A DNA stretch of 44,890 nt from DATJBF01 sp035515475 (lineage in GTDB: Bacteria > Verrucomicrobiota > Verrucomicrobiia > Palsa-1439). Both the position numbers and the translations under genes were made by a program. The stretch's first letter is position 1; every line of letters starts with the position of its first letter. The DNA lies in NCBI GenBank assembly GCA_035515475.1, contig DATJBF010000088.1:1-44890 (forward strand), read 5' to 3'. Under the pieces are notes generated by a model that saw only the letters and a list, made by a program, of their open reading frames with translations, was not told where the DNA came from and ran no database searches. Of the stretch, positions 1 to 8,911 are shown piece after piece.

Positions 1-672
1 CGCCTCCGCGCTCGCGATCGCCGTGTCCTCGGGCCGTTGATTCATGAAAATGAACGACTTCGCTGCCGCGTATTCCTCCACCGATTCGTAACGGTCGAGG
101 TGGTCGGGCGTGATGTTGAGCAGCACGGCCATGTCGGCGCGGAAGTGCTCGATCTTTTCCAATTGAAACGAGCTGACCTCCAGCACCAGCGCGTCCAAAC
201 CCGCGCTGGCCTCGACCGCGTCCGAGAACGCCGTGCCAATATTCCCCGCGGCCACGGTCCGCTTGCCGCAACCTTCCAGCACCCGGGCGATGAGTTCGGT
301 GGTCGTCGTCTTGCCATTGGTGCCCGTGATGGCGACGACCGGGCACAGGCAGAACCGATACGCGAGTTCCAATTCGCTGAGCAGCGGCGTGTTTTGAATC
401 AGCAACTCCCGCACGATGGGCCGCTCGGGAGCGATGCCGGGGCTGAGCACGGCCAGGTCGAAGCGCGTCGACCGGTCAAATTCGTTGCCCAATTCGACAC
501 GAACGCCGAGTTGGCGGAGCCGGCTCGCCCGTTCCCGCAACTGCTCGTCCGCTGATTCATCGCGCACGACCACGCGCGCGCCGTCCCGCTGCAACAGCGA
601 GGCCGCGGCCATTCCACTCCGTCCCAGTCCCAACACCAACACGTCCTTGCCTTTCAGCTCCATGATTTGCAT
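1..672 (-). CDS. murD: UDP-N-acetylmuramoyl-L-alanine:D-glutamate ligase MurD, partial
   Basis: Cytoplasmic ATP-dependent ligase that adds D-Glu to UDP-MurNAc-L-Ala. The first 224 codons are present and the frame is still open at the window edge, so the C-terminal half is missing. Visible are the N-terminal nucleotide-binding segment (KDVLVLGLGRSGMAA), the Mur ligase ATP loop AITGTNGKTTT near residues 115-125, and the following GNIGTAFSDAVE and LEVSSFQLEKI segments typical of MurD. I chose ATG 672 because a GAGG lies 10 nt upstream; ATG 663 is also in frame. It begins 7 nt after the mraY stop, as expected in a dcw operon read leftward. Confidence 0.93.
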   Translation of the reverse strand, partial: MQIMELKGKDVLVLGLGRSGMAAASLLQRDGARVVVRDESADEQLRERASRLRQLGVRVELGNEFDRSTRFDLAVLSPGIAPERPIVRELLIQNTPLLSELELAYRFCLCPVVAITGTNGKTTTTELIARVLEGCGKRTVAAGNIGTAFSDAVEASAGLDALVLEVSSFQLEKIEHFRADMAVLLNITPDHLDRYESVEEYAAAKSFIFMNQRPEDTAIASAEA

Positions 673-679
673 CGTCCGA

Positions 680-1777
680 CTACCTCAACTTAAGCGTTGC
701 CAATCCCAGCAACGCAAAGATCACCGACAACACCCAGAACCGCGTGGTCACAGTCGTCTCCGACCAACCCCGCAGCTCGAAATGATGGTGCAACGGGGCC
801 ATGGCAAACACGCGTTTGCCGCGCAGCTTGAAGCTGGCGACCTGCACGATCACCGACGCGGCCTCGAGCACGAAAATTCCACCCACGACGATCAGCACCA
901 GTTCCTGTTTGATCATCACCGCAATCGCGCCGATCAACCCGCCGATGGCCAGCGAACCGGTGTCGCCCATGAACACCTGCGCCGGATGACAGTTGAACCA
1001 CAAAAACCCCAGGCTCGCGCCGATCAGCGCCGCACACACCACGGTCAACTCCCCCGCACTGTGCACGAAGGGCACCTGCAGATAGTTGGCCAGCTTGTAG
1101 TTGCCCGCCACGAAACACATGACCGCGTACACCAAGGCCACCGTCAGAGTGCAACCCGTCGCCAGCCCATCGAGCCCGTCGGTGAGATTCACCGCGTTCG
1201 ACGCGCCGACGATGACCACAACCACCACGATTAACGCCCACCACCCCATATCGGCGATGACCGGCCCCTTCACGAACGGCACCATCAACTTCCTCGCCGT
1301 CGGCCCCAACACCGGGTCGGTGACGAGCAACGTGCCCACGAGCAGGCCCAGCCCGATCTGGAATAGGAACTTCGTCTTCGCCCGCAACCCGTCGGCCTTT
1401 CGTGCCTGGACCTTCGCCCAGTCATCGAGAAAACCAACGCCGCCGAGCCAGAGGAGGGTCGTGAGGCAAATGAGGACCAGTTGATTGGTGGGACGCGCCC
1501 AGAGCAGGATGGAATCCACCACCGCCCAAATGATCAGGATCCCGCCCATCGTCGGACAAGCCTTCTGCCCGTGGACCCGGGCCAGCTCTCGCAGATCGTC
1601 TTCCCCGCGGATGGGCTGCTGGAACTTCATCCCGACGAGCTGGCGAATGAGCCACGGCCCCGCCGCAATGCAGATCAGCAGCGCCGTGAGAGCTGCAAAC
1701 ACCGCGCGAAACGTCGTGTATTGAAAAACCCGCAACGGCGAAAACAGTTCCGTATACTGACTCAAATAATAAAACAT
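680..1777 (-). CDS. mraY: phospho-N-acetylmuramoyl-pentapeptide transferase MraY
   Basis: Integral membrane enzyme that transfers phospho-MurNAc-pentapeptide to undecaprenyl phosphate, making lipid I. At 365 residues it has the usual length. Visible family motifs are PTMGG (75-79), the DDW of GFLDDWAK (118-120), NLTDGLDGLA (197-206), GDTGS (271-275) and the histidine run APLHHHFE (327-334). About ten hydrophobic segments are evident. The stretch before PTMGG reads HGQKAC where most relatives have HxxKxGT, a small departure. It sits between murF (61 nt upstream) and murD (7 nt downstream) on the same strand, so it is surely part of the dcw operon. Confidence 0.97.
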   Translation of the reverse strand: MFYYLSQYTELFSPLRVFQYTTFRAVFAALTALLICIAAGPWLIRQLVGMKFQQPIRGEDDLRELARVHGQKACPTMGGILIIWAVVDSILLWARPTNQLVLICLTTLLWLGGVGFLDDWAKVQARKADGLRAKTKFLFQIGLGLLVGTLLVTDPVLGPTARKLMVPFVKGPVIADMGWWALIVVVVVIVGASNAVNLTDGLDGLATGCTLTVALVYAVMCFVAGNYKLANYLQVPFVHSAGELTVVCAALIGASLGFLWFNCHPAQVFMGDTGSLAIGGLIGAIAVMIKQELVLIVVGGIFVLEAASVIVQVASFKLRGKRVFAMAPLHHHFELRGWSETTVTTRFWVLSVIFALLGLATLKLR

Positions 1778-1838
1778 CTGCTCCTTGGTCTCTCCCCGTT
1801 TCCAACGCGAGCGACTCTCCGTCGTCGTGCCGGCGCTT

Positions 1839-3293
1839 CTACAGCAGCGCCGTTACACCATTCTTCGATTCCTCCACAATTCGTTCCAACTGCAACCGGC
1901 GCGAACCTTTCACCAGCACGAAATCCTCTTCGTGTACCAGAAGACGCAGCGTCTTCGCCGCTTCCGCCGCCGTTGCCAACGGCAACACACACTGCGGGTC
2001 CATGCCCGCTTCGACCGCCGCCTGGGCGATGAGCCGCGCCGCCGGCCCCACGGTCACCAGAAACGCCAGCCCGCACCGGGCCGCCAAGGCACCGACTTCC
2101 AAGTGCGCCTGTTCCGTCCACGCGCCCAACTCCAACATGTCGCCCAGCACCGCCAACTTGCGGCCCGCCCCCGGCGTCTCGCGCAACATCTCGAGCGCCG
2201 CCTTCATCGAAACCAGGTTCGCGTTGTAACAGTCGTTGACGAACCGGACGCCGCCGATGGTCACCGGCTCCATCCGCAGGTGCGGGAACCGCGCGTTCTC
2301 CAGTCCGAGACAAATCTCGTCGAGATCCATACCGGCAAAATAGCCCACCGCGGCCGCCTGCAACGCGTTGTAAATCTGGTGGCGACCCAGCGTCTTGATC
2401 CGCACGATCACGTCCTCCCGCTTCTTCGCGATGTTCAGCCGGAATTTGATGCCGCCCCCCAACACGCCGGGGCCAACTCCGACCCGGCCGTCCACGGGGT
2501 AGATCTTGATCTCGCTGGCGCGAATGTCCGCAAAGTTGTCGATGCCGACCGTGACGACGGTCGCCCGCGTGCGCGCCCGCAGTTCGCTGCACCACCGGTC
2601 GTCGGCGTTGAGTACCGCCAGCCCGTCGCCGTTACGCGGCAAGACTTCCAACAGCGCGCCCTTCTCCCGCACCACGCCAGCCTCGTCGCCGAAAAACTCG
2701 ACGTGCCCCAAGCCGACGTTCGTGATCACACCCATGTCGGGCTTGACCATCGCCGCCAGCAGAGCGATCTCACCGGGGCGGCTCGTGCCGAGCTCGAACA
2801 CGCCAAAGTCGTGGGTGGCATCGAGTCGCAGGAGGTTGAGCGGGACCCCGATTTGATTGTTGTGATTGGCCGTTGTCTCGACGATGTTGAACCGCTCGCC
2901 CAGAATGGAGGCGATGAGTCGCTTGGTGGTCGTTTTCCCGCACGAGCCGGTGACGGCAACGACCCGGGTCGTTGGGGGCATGAGTCGGCGGTAGTTCGTT
3001 GCGAGTTTGTGCAATGTGGTGAGGGTGTCTTGCACTTGGAGAAGCGCCAAGGCACTAGGCGAGTTCATTGCACTGGTGGGATCCGAGACTACCGCCGCTG
3101 ATGCCCCCAATCGGGCCACGTCCGAAAGAAAATCATGTCCATCAAACCGCGGGCCGTGCAACGCGATAAAGCAATCGTCCCGGCCCAACGTGCGGGAATC
3201 CGTGTGGATCCGCCGCACCACGCGTCGCGGATCACCGCGAATCAGCCGCGCTTCACAAAGCTCCGCCAATTGTTCTAGGTGCAAGGTTTCCAT
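1839..3293 (-). CDS. murF: UDP-MurNAc-tripeptide:D-Ala-D-Ala ligase MurF
   Basis: Adds the D-alanyl-D-alanine dipeptide to UDP-MurNAc-tripeptide in the cytoplasm. The protein has 484 residues. An N-terminal substrate-binding domain with IHTDSRTLGRDDCFIAL (about 29-45) is followed by the ATP loop VTGSCGKTTT (114-123), a central ligase domain with ETTANHNNQIGVPL and FELGTSRPGEI, and a C-terminal domain with VNDCYNANLVSMKAAL. The loop has Cys where many MurF proteins have Asn or Ser. Its ATG lies inside the end of murE, a 19-nt overlap, which implies translational coupling. D-Ala-D-Ala would come from a ligase not seen in this window. Confidence 0.96.
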   Translation of the reverse strand: METLHLEQLAELCEARLIRGDPRRVVRRIHTDSRTLGRDDCFIALHGPRFDGHDFLSDVARLGASAAVVSDPTSAMNSPSALALLQVQDTLTTLHKLATNYRRLMPPTTRVVAVTGSCGKTTTKRLIASILGERFNIVETTANHNNQIGVPLNLLRLDATHDFGVFELGTSRPGEIALLAAMVKPDMGVITNVGLGHVEFFGDEAGVVREKGALLEVLPRNGDGLAVLNADDRWCSELRARTRATVVTVGIDNFADIRASEIKIYPVDGRVGVGPGVLGGGIKFRLNIAKKREDVIVRIKTLGRHQIYNALQAAAVGYFAGMDLDEICLGLENARFPHLRMEPVTIGGVRFVNDCYNANLVSMKAALEMLRETPGAGRKLAVLGDMLELGAWTEQAHLEVGALAARCGLAFLVTVGPAARLIAQAAVEAGMDPQCVLPLATAAEAAKTLRLLVHEEDFVLVKGSRRLQLERIVEESKNGVTALL

Positions 3294-4771
3294 CGGGTCC
3301 TGCTGAGACTGAAATATCCTTCCACCACCTCCCGGTCGTTGAACGGCACAACCGTGTCCGCAAATTCCTGGTAGGTTTCGTGGCCTTTGCCCGCGATCAC
3401 TACCGCGTCGCCGGGCCGGGCAATGTCGAGCGCCCGCTCGACGGCTTCGCGACGGTCCTCAATGATCTGATAGCGGCTCCGCGCCGTCGCTGGAAAGCCG
3501 CCTTCGATTTGCCGAAGAATCTCGCGCGGATCTTCCGTCCGCGGATTGTCACTCGTCAGAATCGAGAAGTCGGCCAGTTCGCAGGCCGCCTGCCCCATCG
3601 CCTGGCGCTTGCCCTTGTCGCGGTCCCCGCCACAACCAAACACCGCGATGAGTCGGCCGCGCGTCAACTCGCCCACGGTGGCGAGCACGTTGCGCAACGC
3701 CTCGGCGGTGTGCGCGTAGTCGACGAACACCTTGAACTCGTCGCGGACCGGCACCGCCTCGAGACGGCCGGGCACGGGACAGAATTGGGCGAGCGCCGAT
3801 TCGATCGTCCCGAGATCGATCCCCAGCACCAGACTTGCGCCAATGGCCGCCAGCGCGTTGGACACGTTGTAGCGACCAATCAGAGGAAGTGACATGGGAA
3901 TACTGCCCTGGGGCGTGTGGACGACGAAGTAACCGCCCTCCGCCGACACGCGCACGTCCTCGGCACGAATTGCCGCCGGGCTTGAAACGCCGTAACTCAG
4001 GACGGCGTCGTCCCCACCCAAGCGCTCGATCAATTCGCGCCCATAGGCGTCATCCGCGTTCACGACCGCACGGCCCGCCTTTCGACCCGTGCCCAACGCG
4101 CTGAACAGCTTAACCTTTGATTCGAAATAGTTCTTCATCGTGCGGTGGTAATCAAGATGGTCCTGAGACAGGTTGGTGAACACCGCCACGTCGAAATCCA
4201 CCTCCGCCACGCGCGACTGGTCGAGCGCGTGCGAGCTGACCTCCATCGACACCCCGCCACAACCCGCCCGCAGCATCTCGCTCATCATCTCTTGAATCTC
4301 GACCGACTCCGGCGTCGTGCGCGACGCGGGGATCACCCGCTGGCCGATCTGATACTGCACCGTGCCGAGCAACCCGCACGGGAAACCCGCCGCTTCCAAG
4401 ACGGCACGCACCATGAACGCGGTCGTGGTCTTGCCGTTGGTGCCGGTAATGCCGACCACCTTGAGACCCTGCGAGGGATGATGGTAAAATTGCGCCGAGA
4501 CCTGCGCCATCGAGCGGCGCGCGTCGCTCACCTTGATGCGCGTCGCACGCGGACTGTAACCCACATCCTGCTCCATCACCACCGCCGCCGCGCCGCGGTC
4601 AATCGCCGCCTCGACAAACCGATGGCCATCCGTCCGTTCGCCGCGGAACGCCACGAATAAATTGCCCGGCATGACCCGCCGCGAATCGTAGGTGATGCCC
4701 GTGATTTCGTGATCCAGCGTGCCGTCGACGGCCAGCGGCTTCACCGTCTGGATGACTTCGGCGAGTTTCAT
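3275..4771 (-). CDS. murE: UDP-MurNAc-L-Ala-D-Glu:meso-diaminopimelate ligase MurE
   Basis: Adds the third stem-peptide residue. It has 498 residues, the normal length. Visible are the N-terminal ITYDSRRVMPGNLFVAF segment (26-42), the ATP loop GTNGKTTT (110-117), the TNLSQDHLDYH stretch (199-209), and DNPRTEDP at 408-415. The DNPR motif is the signature of meso-diaminopimelate-specific MurE rather than lysine-adding enzymes, so the peptidoglycan is predicted to be DAP type. The closing GKGHETYQ motif is present at 461-468. ATG 4771 overlaps the ftsI stop as ATGA, and the gene runs 19 nt into murF. Confidence 0.97.
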   Translation of the reverse strand: MKLAEVIQTVKPLAVDGTLDHEITGITYDSRRVMPGNLFVAFRGERTDGHRFVEAAIDRGAAAVVMEQDVGYSPRATRIKVSDARRSMAQVSAQFYHHPSQGLKVVGITGTNGKTTTAFMVRAVLEAAGFPCGLLGTVQYQIGQRVIPASRTTPESVEIQEMMSEMLRAGCGGVSMEVSSHALDQSRVAEVDFDVAVFTNLSQDHLDYHRTMKNYFESKVKLFSALGTGRKAGRAVVNADDAYGRELIERLGGDDAVLSYGVSSPAAIRAEDVRVSAEGGYFVVHTPQGSIPMSLPLIGRYNVSNALAAIGASLVLGIDLGTIESALAQFCPVPGRLEAVPVRDEFKVFVDYAHTAEALRNVLATVGELTRGRLIAVFGCGGDRDKGKRQAMGQAACELADFSILTSDNPRTEDPREILRQIEGGFPATARSRYQIIEDRREAVERALDIARPGDAVVIAGKGHETYQEFADTVVPFNDREVVEGYFSLSRTRWKPCT

Positions 4772-6486
4772 GATAGCTGCGCCACCTGCGCTTGCTGTGT
4801 TTGTGGTTCAATCCCCAGATATTGCGCGACCTTCTCGGCCACGGCCCGGAACACCGGGCCCGCCACCGAGCCGCCGTAGTATGCGCCCTCGGTCGGATCA
4901 TCGAGCGAAACCAGGATCGATACCTGCGGGTTCGCGGCGGGGAAATACCCGATGAACGATGAGTAGTACTTGCGGACGTATTGCCCGTTCTCGATCTTCT
5001 GCGCCGTGCCGGTCTTGCCCGCCACATCGAAATTCTGCACCGCCGCCTGGGGCGCCGTGCCTTCGGGGCTGACGACTTTCCGCAACGCCACCGTCATCAA
5101 TTGGGCCGTGCGCGGCGCGATGACCTGCCCGACCGGTTGCGGCTGGTACTGAAAGACCGGCGTCCCATCCTGATCGACGACGCTCTTCACCACCATCGGC
5201 TTCATCAACGTGCCGCCGTCAGCAATGGCGTTCATCGCCATGATCATTTGCAGCGGCGTCACGGCAATCTCGTGGCCCATCGGGATGCGCGTGACCGACA
5301 ATCCACTCCACTGCGACAACGGGTGCGCAATGCCGGAAACCTCTCCCGGCAAGGCGATGCCCGTCTTGCGTCCGAAACCGAAACGACGGATGTATTCGTA
5401 CAGCCGGGCTGGTCCCAGACGGAGCCCCACCTTGGCAGCCCCGATGTTGCTCGAGTGAAATAAGATCTCCTCGACGCTCAACACGCCGTAAGGATGCGCG
5501 TCGTGTAACACTCGTCCGGCATACATGAACGCCCCGTTCTCGCAATTGAACTGATCGCTCAAGCTCACAACGCCTTCATTGAGCGCCCCGGAACAGACGA
5601 CGATCTTGAAGGTCGACCCCGGCTCGGCCACGTCGCTGACGCAACGATTGCGACGCGCGTCGGGCGAACTCGCATCCAGATTGGCCGGGTCGAACGTCGG
5701 CCGCGAACTCATGGCGAGAATCTCCCCCGTCTTCGGACGCGACACGATGATCACCGCGGACTGCGGCCGGAACCGGGCCATCGCCTTCTCCAGCTCCTGC
5801 TCGGCAATGTGCTGAATCACCTGATCGATCGTGAGCACGACGTTGTAGCCGTCGCGCGGCCCCAGGTTTTCAGAACGGAGCGCGCGAATCTCCCGGCCTT
5901 TGCGGTCGCGCTCGATAACTTCATAGCCCGCTTGGCCCTCCAGATACTCATCCATCGACGCCTCAATGCCCTGCACGCCTTTGTGCTCGGCGTCGACAAA
6001 CCCGATGACATGGCTGGCGAGGGGGCCGTTCGGGTACGACCGCACGAACTGATCTTCGAAATAGATCCCCTTCAACTTCATCGCGCGAATTCGCTGGACC
6101 GCGTCGTCGTCCAGCTTGACCCGCGGATTCAAACGGATGTAACGCGACGGACTGCTGAGCTTCTGCGTGAGCGTCGCGACGTCCACCTTCAGCAGGGGCG
6201 CGAGTTTCTCCGCGATAACCCCGGCCTGCGGTCCGGTGACGGTGCCGTCTGCAGTCACGATGCGCACGGAAAGGCTGTTCGCCAACAAGTCGCCATTCAC
6301 ATCCAAAATCGCACCCCGGCGGCCTTGCCGATGGACCACCTGCTCGCGATTGGCCTGGGCCAACGCACTCAGCTCCTTGTGCTGCAGTACGTGCAAATCA
6401 AACAGCCGGAAACTGAGCGCCGTGAACGCCGACGCCAACGCGCCCACCACGATTAACGCCCGGCCTTTTTGTGGTGCCAGAATCAT
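4768..6486 (-). CDS. ftsI: peptidoglycan D,D-transpeptidase FtsI (class B PBP)
   Basis: Septal peptidoglycan cross-linking enzyme, anchored in the inner membrane with a periplasmic catalytic domain. With the ATG at 6486 it has 572 residues. One N-terminal membrane segment (about 9-27) is followed by a PBP dimerisation domain and a transpeptidase domain with all three motifs: STFK with Ser291, SSN at 345-347 and KTG at 491-493. There is no PASTA domain. The frame is open upstream to 6654, but that stretch reads through ftsL in another frame. The chosen ATG overlaps the upstream stop as ATGA, and the gene's own stop overlaps murE the same way, so the three genes look coupled. Confidence 0.96.
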   Translation of the reverse strand: MILAPQKGRALIVVGALASAFTALSFRLFDLHVLQHKELSALAQANREQVVHRQGRRGAILDVNGDLLANSLSVRIVTADGTVTGPQAGVIAEKLAPLLKVDVATLTQKLSSPSRYIRLNPRVKLDDDAVQRIRAMKLKGIYFEDQFVRSYPNGPLASHVIGFVDAEHKGVQGIEASMDEYLEGQAGYEVIERDRKGREIRALRSENLGPRDGYNVVLTIDQVIQHIAEQELEKAMARFRPQSAVIIVSRPKTGEILAMSSRPTFDPANLDASSPDARRNRCVSDVAEPGSTFKIVVCSGALNEGVVSLSDQFNCENGAFMYAGRVLHDAHPYGVLSVEEILFHSSNIGAAKVGLRLGPARLYEYIRRFGFGRKTGIALPGEVSGIAHPLSQWSGLSVTRIPMGHEIAVTPLQMIMAMNAIADGGTLMKPMVVKSVVDQDGTPVFQYQPQPVGQVIAPRTAQLMTVALRKVVSPEGTAPQAAVQNFDVAGKTGTAQKIENGQYVRKYYSSFIGYFPAANPQVSILVSLDDPTEGAYYGGSVAGPVFRAVAEKVAQYLGIEPQTQQAQVAQLS

Positions 6487-6890
6487 CGCCTCGCCAACGC
6501 CTTTGCCTGCATGTTCCGTGACGGCGGCCAGGTTTGCGGCCGCGCCGGCAACGGCGCATTGGCCATCTGCAGGTCCCACTCTTTCCCGGGTTCGTAGAGC
6601 CGCACGACTTGACTCTCCTTGGGCGCCACCAGGTTCAGGCCATACTGCTGGCACCGGGACTCGAGCTCCGCGGGTGACTGCCAGTGCGCCAACTGCGCCG
6701 CCAACATCGCGTTCCGTTTCTGCGCCGACGACAGCGCCGCCTCGCGGTGTTTGATGTCATCGCCCAAGCGGTAAATGGCGTTCTTCTGCCAGACGTAGCC
6801 CAGACCGCTGATGGCAATGCACCCGCACGCCAAGAATGACTTGGTCACCGTGCCGAATCGCAGGTACTCTCGTTTTCGATTGCGCCTCAT
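6483..6890 (-). CDS. FtsL-like cell division protein
   Basis: Small bitopic protein of 135 residues. A basic cytoplasmic start (MRRNRKREYLRFG) leads into one membrane segment at about 16-34, then a heptad-like helix with REAALSSAQKRNAMLAAQL (about 48-66) and a Pro-rich tail. Size, topology, coiled coil and position directly before ftsI match FtsL, which binds FtsB and FtsQ in the divisome. FtsL proteins diverge strongly, so the assignment rests more on position and topology than on sequence. The ATG at 6890 follows a hairpin that carries a Shine-Dalgarno-like sequence in its loop. The long tail after the coiled coil is somewhat unusual. Confidence 0.8.
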   Translation of the reverse strand: MRRNRKREYLRFGTVTKSFLACGCIAISGLGYVWQKNAIYRLGDDIKHREAALSSAQKRNAMLAAQLAHWQSPAELESRCQQYGLNLVAPKESQVVRLYEPGKEWDLQMANAPLPARPQTWPPSRNMQAKALARR

Positions 6891-6905
6891 GCCGCAAATC
6901 TGCTC

Positions 6906-6935
6906 GGGGGATCGGCCTCCTTGAACCGATCCCCC
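6906..6935 (-). promoter_or_regulatory. perfect hairpin with SD-like loop before ftsL-like gene
   Basis: Reading leftward, GGGGGATCGG and CCGATCCCCC form a perfect 10-bp stem. The 10-nt loop is TTCAAGGAGG, which holds a strong Shine-Dalgarno-like AAGGAGG. The ftsL-like ATG follows 15 nt after the stem. No T-run follows, so it does not look like an intrinsic terminator. It could pause transcription, protect mRNA ends or affect translation of the ftsL-ftsI-murE block. Confidence 0.55.
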
Positions 6936-6983
6936 GCGGGGTTCCCCACCCGCTCTGAGATTTCACACCTCAGATTTCCATGG

Positions 6984-7910
6984 TCAAAGTTTCTCGGCCA
7001 CCCGCAGCTTCGCACTGCGCGCCCGCGGGTTGGCACGAACTTCTCCTTCTTCGGATGTGAGCGGTTTGCGCGTCACGATCCGCAACACTTTTTTTCGACC
7101 ACACGCACACACCGGCAAACCCGGCGGGCAGATGCATCCACTGCTTTGCTCCACGAAGAACCGCTTCACGATGCGGTCCTCCAACGAATGAAAGGAAATG
7201 ACCGCCAGACGACCGCCCGATTTCAGGAATGTGGTTGCCACTTCGAGGCCGCGCGCCAAGTTCCCCAGTTCATTGTTCACCGCAATGCGCAACGCCTGAA
7301 ATACCCGCGTGGCCGGGTGGATCGGACCGCGCTTCGGCCCCAGCACGCGCTCGACCAGTCGGGCCAGTTGCGTGGTGGTTTCCACCGGCGCGTCCCCACG
7401 TCCGTTCACGATCTCTCGGGCAATCGCTCGGGCACGTTTCTCTTCGCCATAGATACGGAAGATTTTGGCCAGTTCCTCCAGACTGGCTGTGCGAAGGACG
7501 TCCCGAGCGGTTGCCCCAAGCTGACGGTTCATCCGCATGTCGAGCGGACCTTCCCGCTGGAAACTGAACCCGCGCTCGGTCGCGTCGAATTGACGCGAGC
7601 TCACACCCAGGTCGAACAGGATTCCGTCCACCGTTGTCACTCCCAAACTCATCAACACTCTCTCCAACTCCACGTAGTTGGCGCGCACCAACTGAACGCG
7701 CGCCCCAAATTCGCCCAGCCGTTCCCGCGCCTGCGGGATGGCCTGCTCATCCCAGTCGAGCCCGACCAACCGGCCGTCCGGCCCGCACGCACGCAAAATC
7801 TCCCGCGCGTGTCCGCCGCCGCCCACAGTGCAATCCACATACAAACCACCGCGGCGCGGCGCCAACTGGTCGACAACCTCCTTGAGTAAGACAGGGGTGT
7901 GGTAGGTCAT
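6984..7910 (-). CDS. rsmH: 16S rRNA (cytosine(1402)-N(4))-methyltransferase RsmH
   Basis: SAM-dependent enzyme that N4-methylates C1402 in the decoding centre of 16S rRNA; formerly MraW. With ATG 7910 the protein has 308 residues and begins MTYHTPVLLKEVVD, as RsmH proteins usually do. The SAM-binding DCTVGGGGHA lies at 26-35. Other family stretches are ILFDLGVSSRQFD, RGFSFQREGPLDMRM and AVISFHSLEDRIVKRFF. The frame stays open to an ATG at 7946 and a GTG at 7976, both with better upstream purine tracts (AAGGAG, GGAG), so a longer N-terminus is possible. It follows an unknown gene rather than mraZ directly, and 93 nt separate it from the ftsL-like gene. Confidence 0.95.
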   Translation of the reverse strand: MTYHTPVLLKEVVDQLAPRRGGLYVDCTVGGGGHAREILRACGPDGRLVGLDWDEQAIPQARERLGEFGARVQLVRANYVELERVLMSLGVTTVDGILFDLGVSSRQFDATERGFSFQREGPLDMRMNRQLGATARDVLRTASLEELAKIFRIYGEEKRARAIAREIVNGRGDAPVETTTQLARLVERVLGPKRGPIHPATRVFQALRIAVNNELGNLARGLEVATTFLKSGGRLAVISFHSLEDRIVKRFFVEQSSGCICPPGLPVCACGRKKVLRIVTRKPLTSEEGEVRANPRARSAKLRVAEKL

Positions 7911-8057
7911 TCGGAAGTTCGGATCGGAAAGAAATCGGCTACGCATATTCGCCGACCCGCACTCCTTCTGACGCACCTCCCTGACCCGCTCGCGAGAGCT
8001 CTCGCTCCCGCCGTCATCGCTTCACGGGACCGCAACGGCACTGCGAGTTCCCCTTCC

Positions 8058-8438
8058 TCACAGTGGCGCGGCACGATGACTACCCAGCATTCGTCCGACC
8101 AGATACCCCAGCCCCAGGCGCGGCCACGGGCCGGCCTTGGAACGTTCTCGCTTCACGTTTTCCACGGCGTAGCTCGCCGACGTGTCGATCACGTCGGTGG
8201 CCATTTCGGGCAACTGCCCGTAGCCGCCTTCAATGATGACCGTGCCGCGCGCGACGGGGCGCGACACGCTCCCCGGCTGGTCGTGGTGATTGTCGGATCG
8301 GACGATCCGGGCGTCCAACTTCGGAAAAGGACTCATGCGTGGCAACCGGAGCTGCCGCATCTCGCCACCCCGGTTGGTCAGGCTCCTGTTCAAACTTAAA
8401 AAATCCATGATGCCATCACGGCTCATCTGCGACCTCAC
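8058..8438 (-). CDS. unknown 126-aa protein between mraZ and rsmH
   Basis: I do not recognise this protein. It is 126 residues long, rich in Arg, Gly and Pro, with no clear membrane segment or signal peptide. The first part contains MDFLSLNRSLTNRGGEMRQL, the middle VARGTVIIEGGYGQLPEM, and the end the basic KRERSKAGPWPRLGLGYLVG. It starts with GTG overlapping the mraZ stop as GTGA, which suggests coupled translation and argues that it is real. The gap to rsmH is about 80-150 nt depending on the rsmH start. In most dcw clusters mraZ is followed directly by rsmH, so an extra gene here may have a division or cell-wall role. That role is inference only. Confidence 0.6.
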   Translation of the reverse strand: MRSQMSRDGIMDFLSLNRSLTNRGGEMRQLRLPRMSPFPKLDARIVRSDNHHDQPGSVSRPVARGTVIIEGGYGQLPEMATDVIDTSASYAVENVKRERSKAGPWPRLGLGYLVGRMLGSHRAAPL

Positions 8439-8887
8439 AATCCTAGTTGCTTGGCGGCCTCTGCAAAAACCTGCGTCGTGCTCCGCTCGACTTCGGCAAA
8501 GCGGGCGGGCGACCAGATCTCAAAACGCGTCAACACTCCGACCAGAACCGCCTCTCTCTCGATTCCCGCATGACGGAGGAGTTCCTCAGTCAGGCCGATC
8601 CGTCCCTGCTTGTCGCAGGGCGAACCGTGCGCCCGGGAGGCAATCAGCCGCAGCACGTCGCGTCGCTCGTATTCGCCAATCGAGATGTCATCGGCGCGCT
8701 CCAGCATCTTGTCCATCGCCGATGCGGGCAGCACGACCAGACAGTTCTTTGGGTCGGGCAACACGTAAAACTCCTGCGAGCCTTTCGCCGCGGCTCGCCA
8801 TTTTGCCGGGATCGCGAGACGATTCTTTTCGTCAACGGAATGGCGAAACGTGCCAAAGAACACCGTTCTTGTTAGTGCCTTCACCAT
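8435..8887 (-). CDS. mraZ: transcriptional regulator MraZ
   Basis: DNA-binding regulator of the AbrB/MraZ double-psi-barrel type that usually controls its own dcw operon. The protein has 150 residues, the normal size. It contains the two repeated MraZ half-domains, one around FRHSVDEKNRLAIPAKW and one around SPCDKQGRIGLTEELL, with the DxKxR-type basic positions present. The ATG at 8887 is preceded by AAGGAGG with a long 14-nt spacer; an in-frame ATG at 8920 would place that AGGAGG inside the gene and is less likely. It is the first gene of the leftward cluster. Five phased MraZ boxes upstream indicate autoregulation. Confidence 0.95.
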   Translation of the reverse strand: MVKALTRTVFFGTFRHSVDEKNRLAIPAKWRAAAKGSQEFYVLPDPKNCLVVLPASAMDKMLERADDISIGEYERRDVLRLIASRAHGSPCDKQGRIGLTEELLRHAGIEREAVLVGVLTRFEIWSPARFAEVERSTTQVFAEAAKQLGL

Positions 8888-8911
8888 TGGGAGTCGTGGT
8901 TCCTCCTTGCT

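Noticed and set aside
1785..3101. Plus-strand open frame of 438 codons over murF
   Set aside because: Antisense shadow of a well-supported Mur ligase; composition is His/Arg/Asp-rich with no domain.
6487..6654. N-terminal extension of FtsI
   Set aside because: It overlaps the ftsL-like gene out of frame; ATG 6486 forms an ATGA junction and gives a normal FtsI N-terminus.
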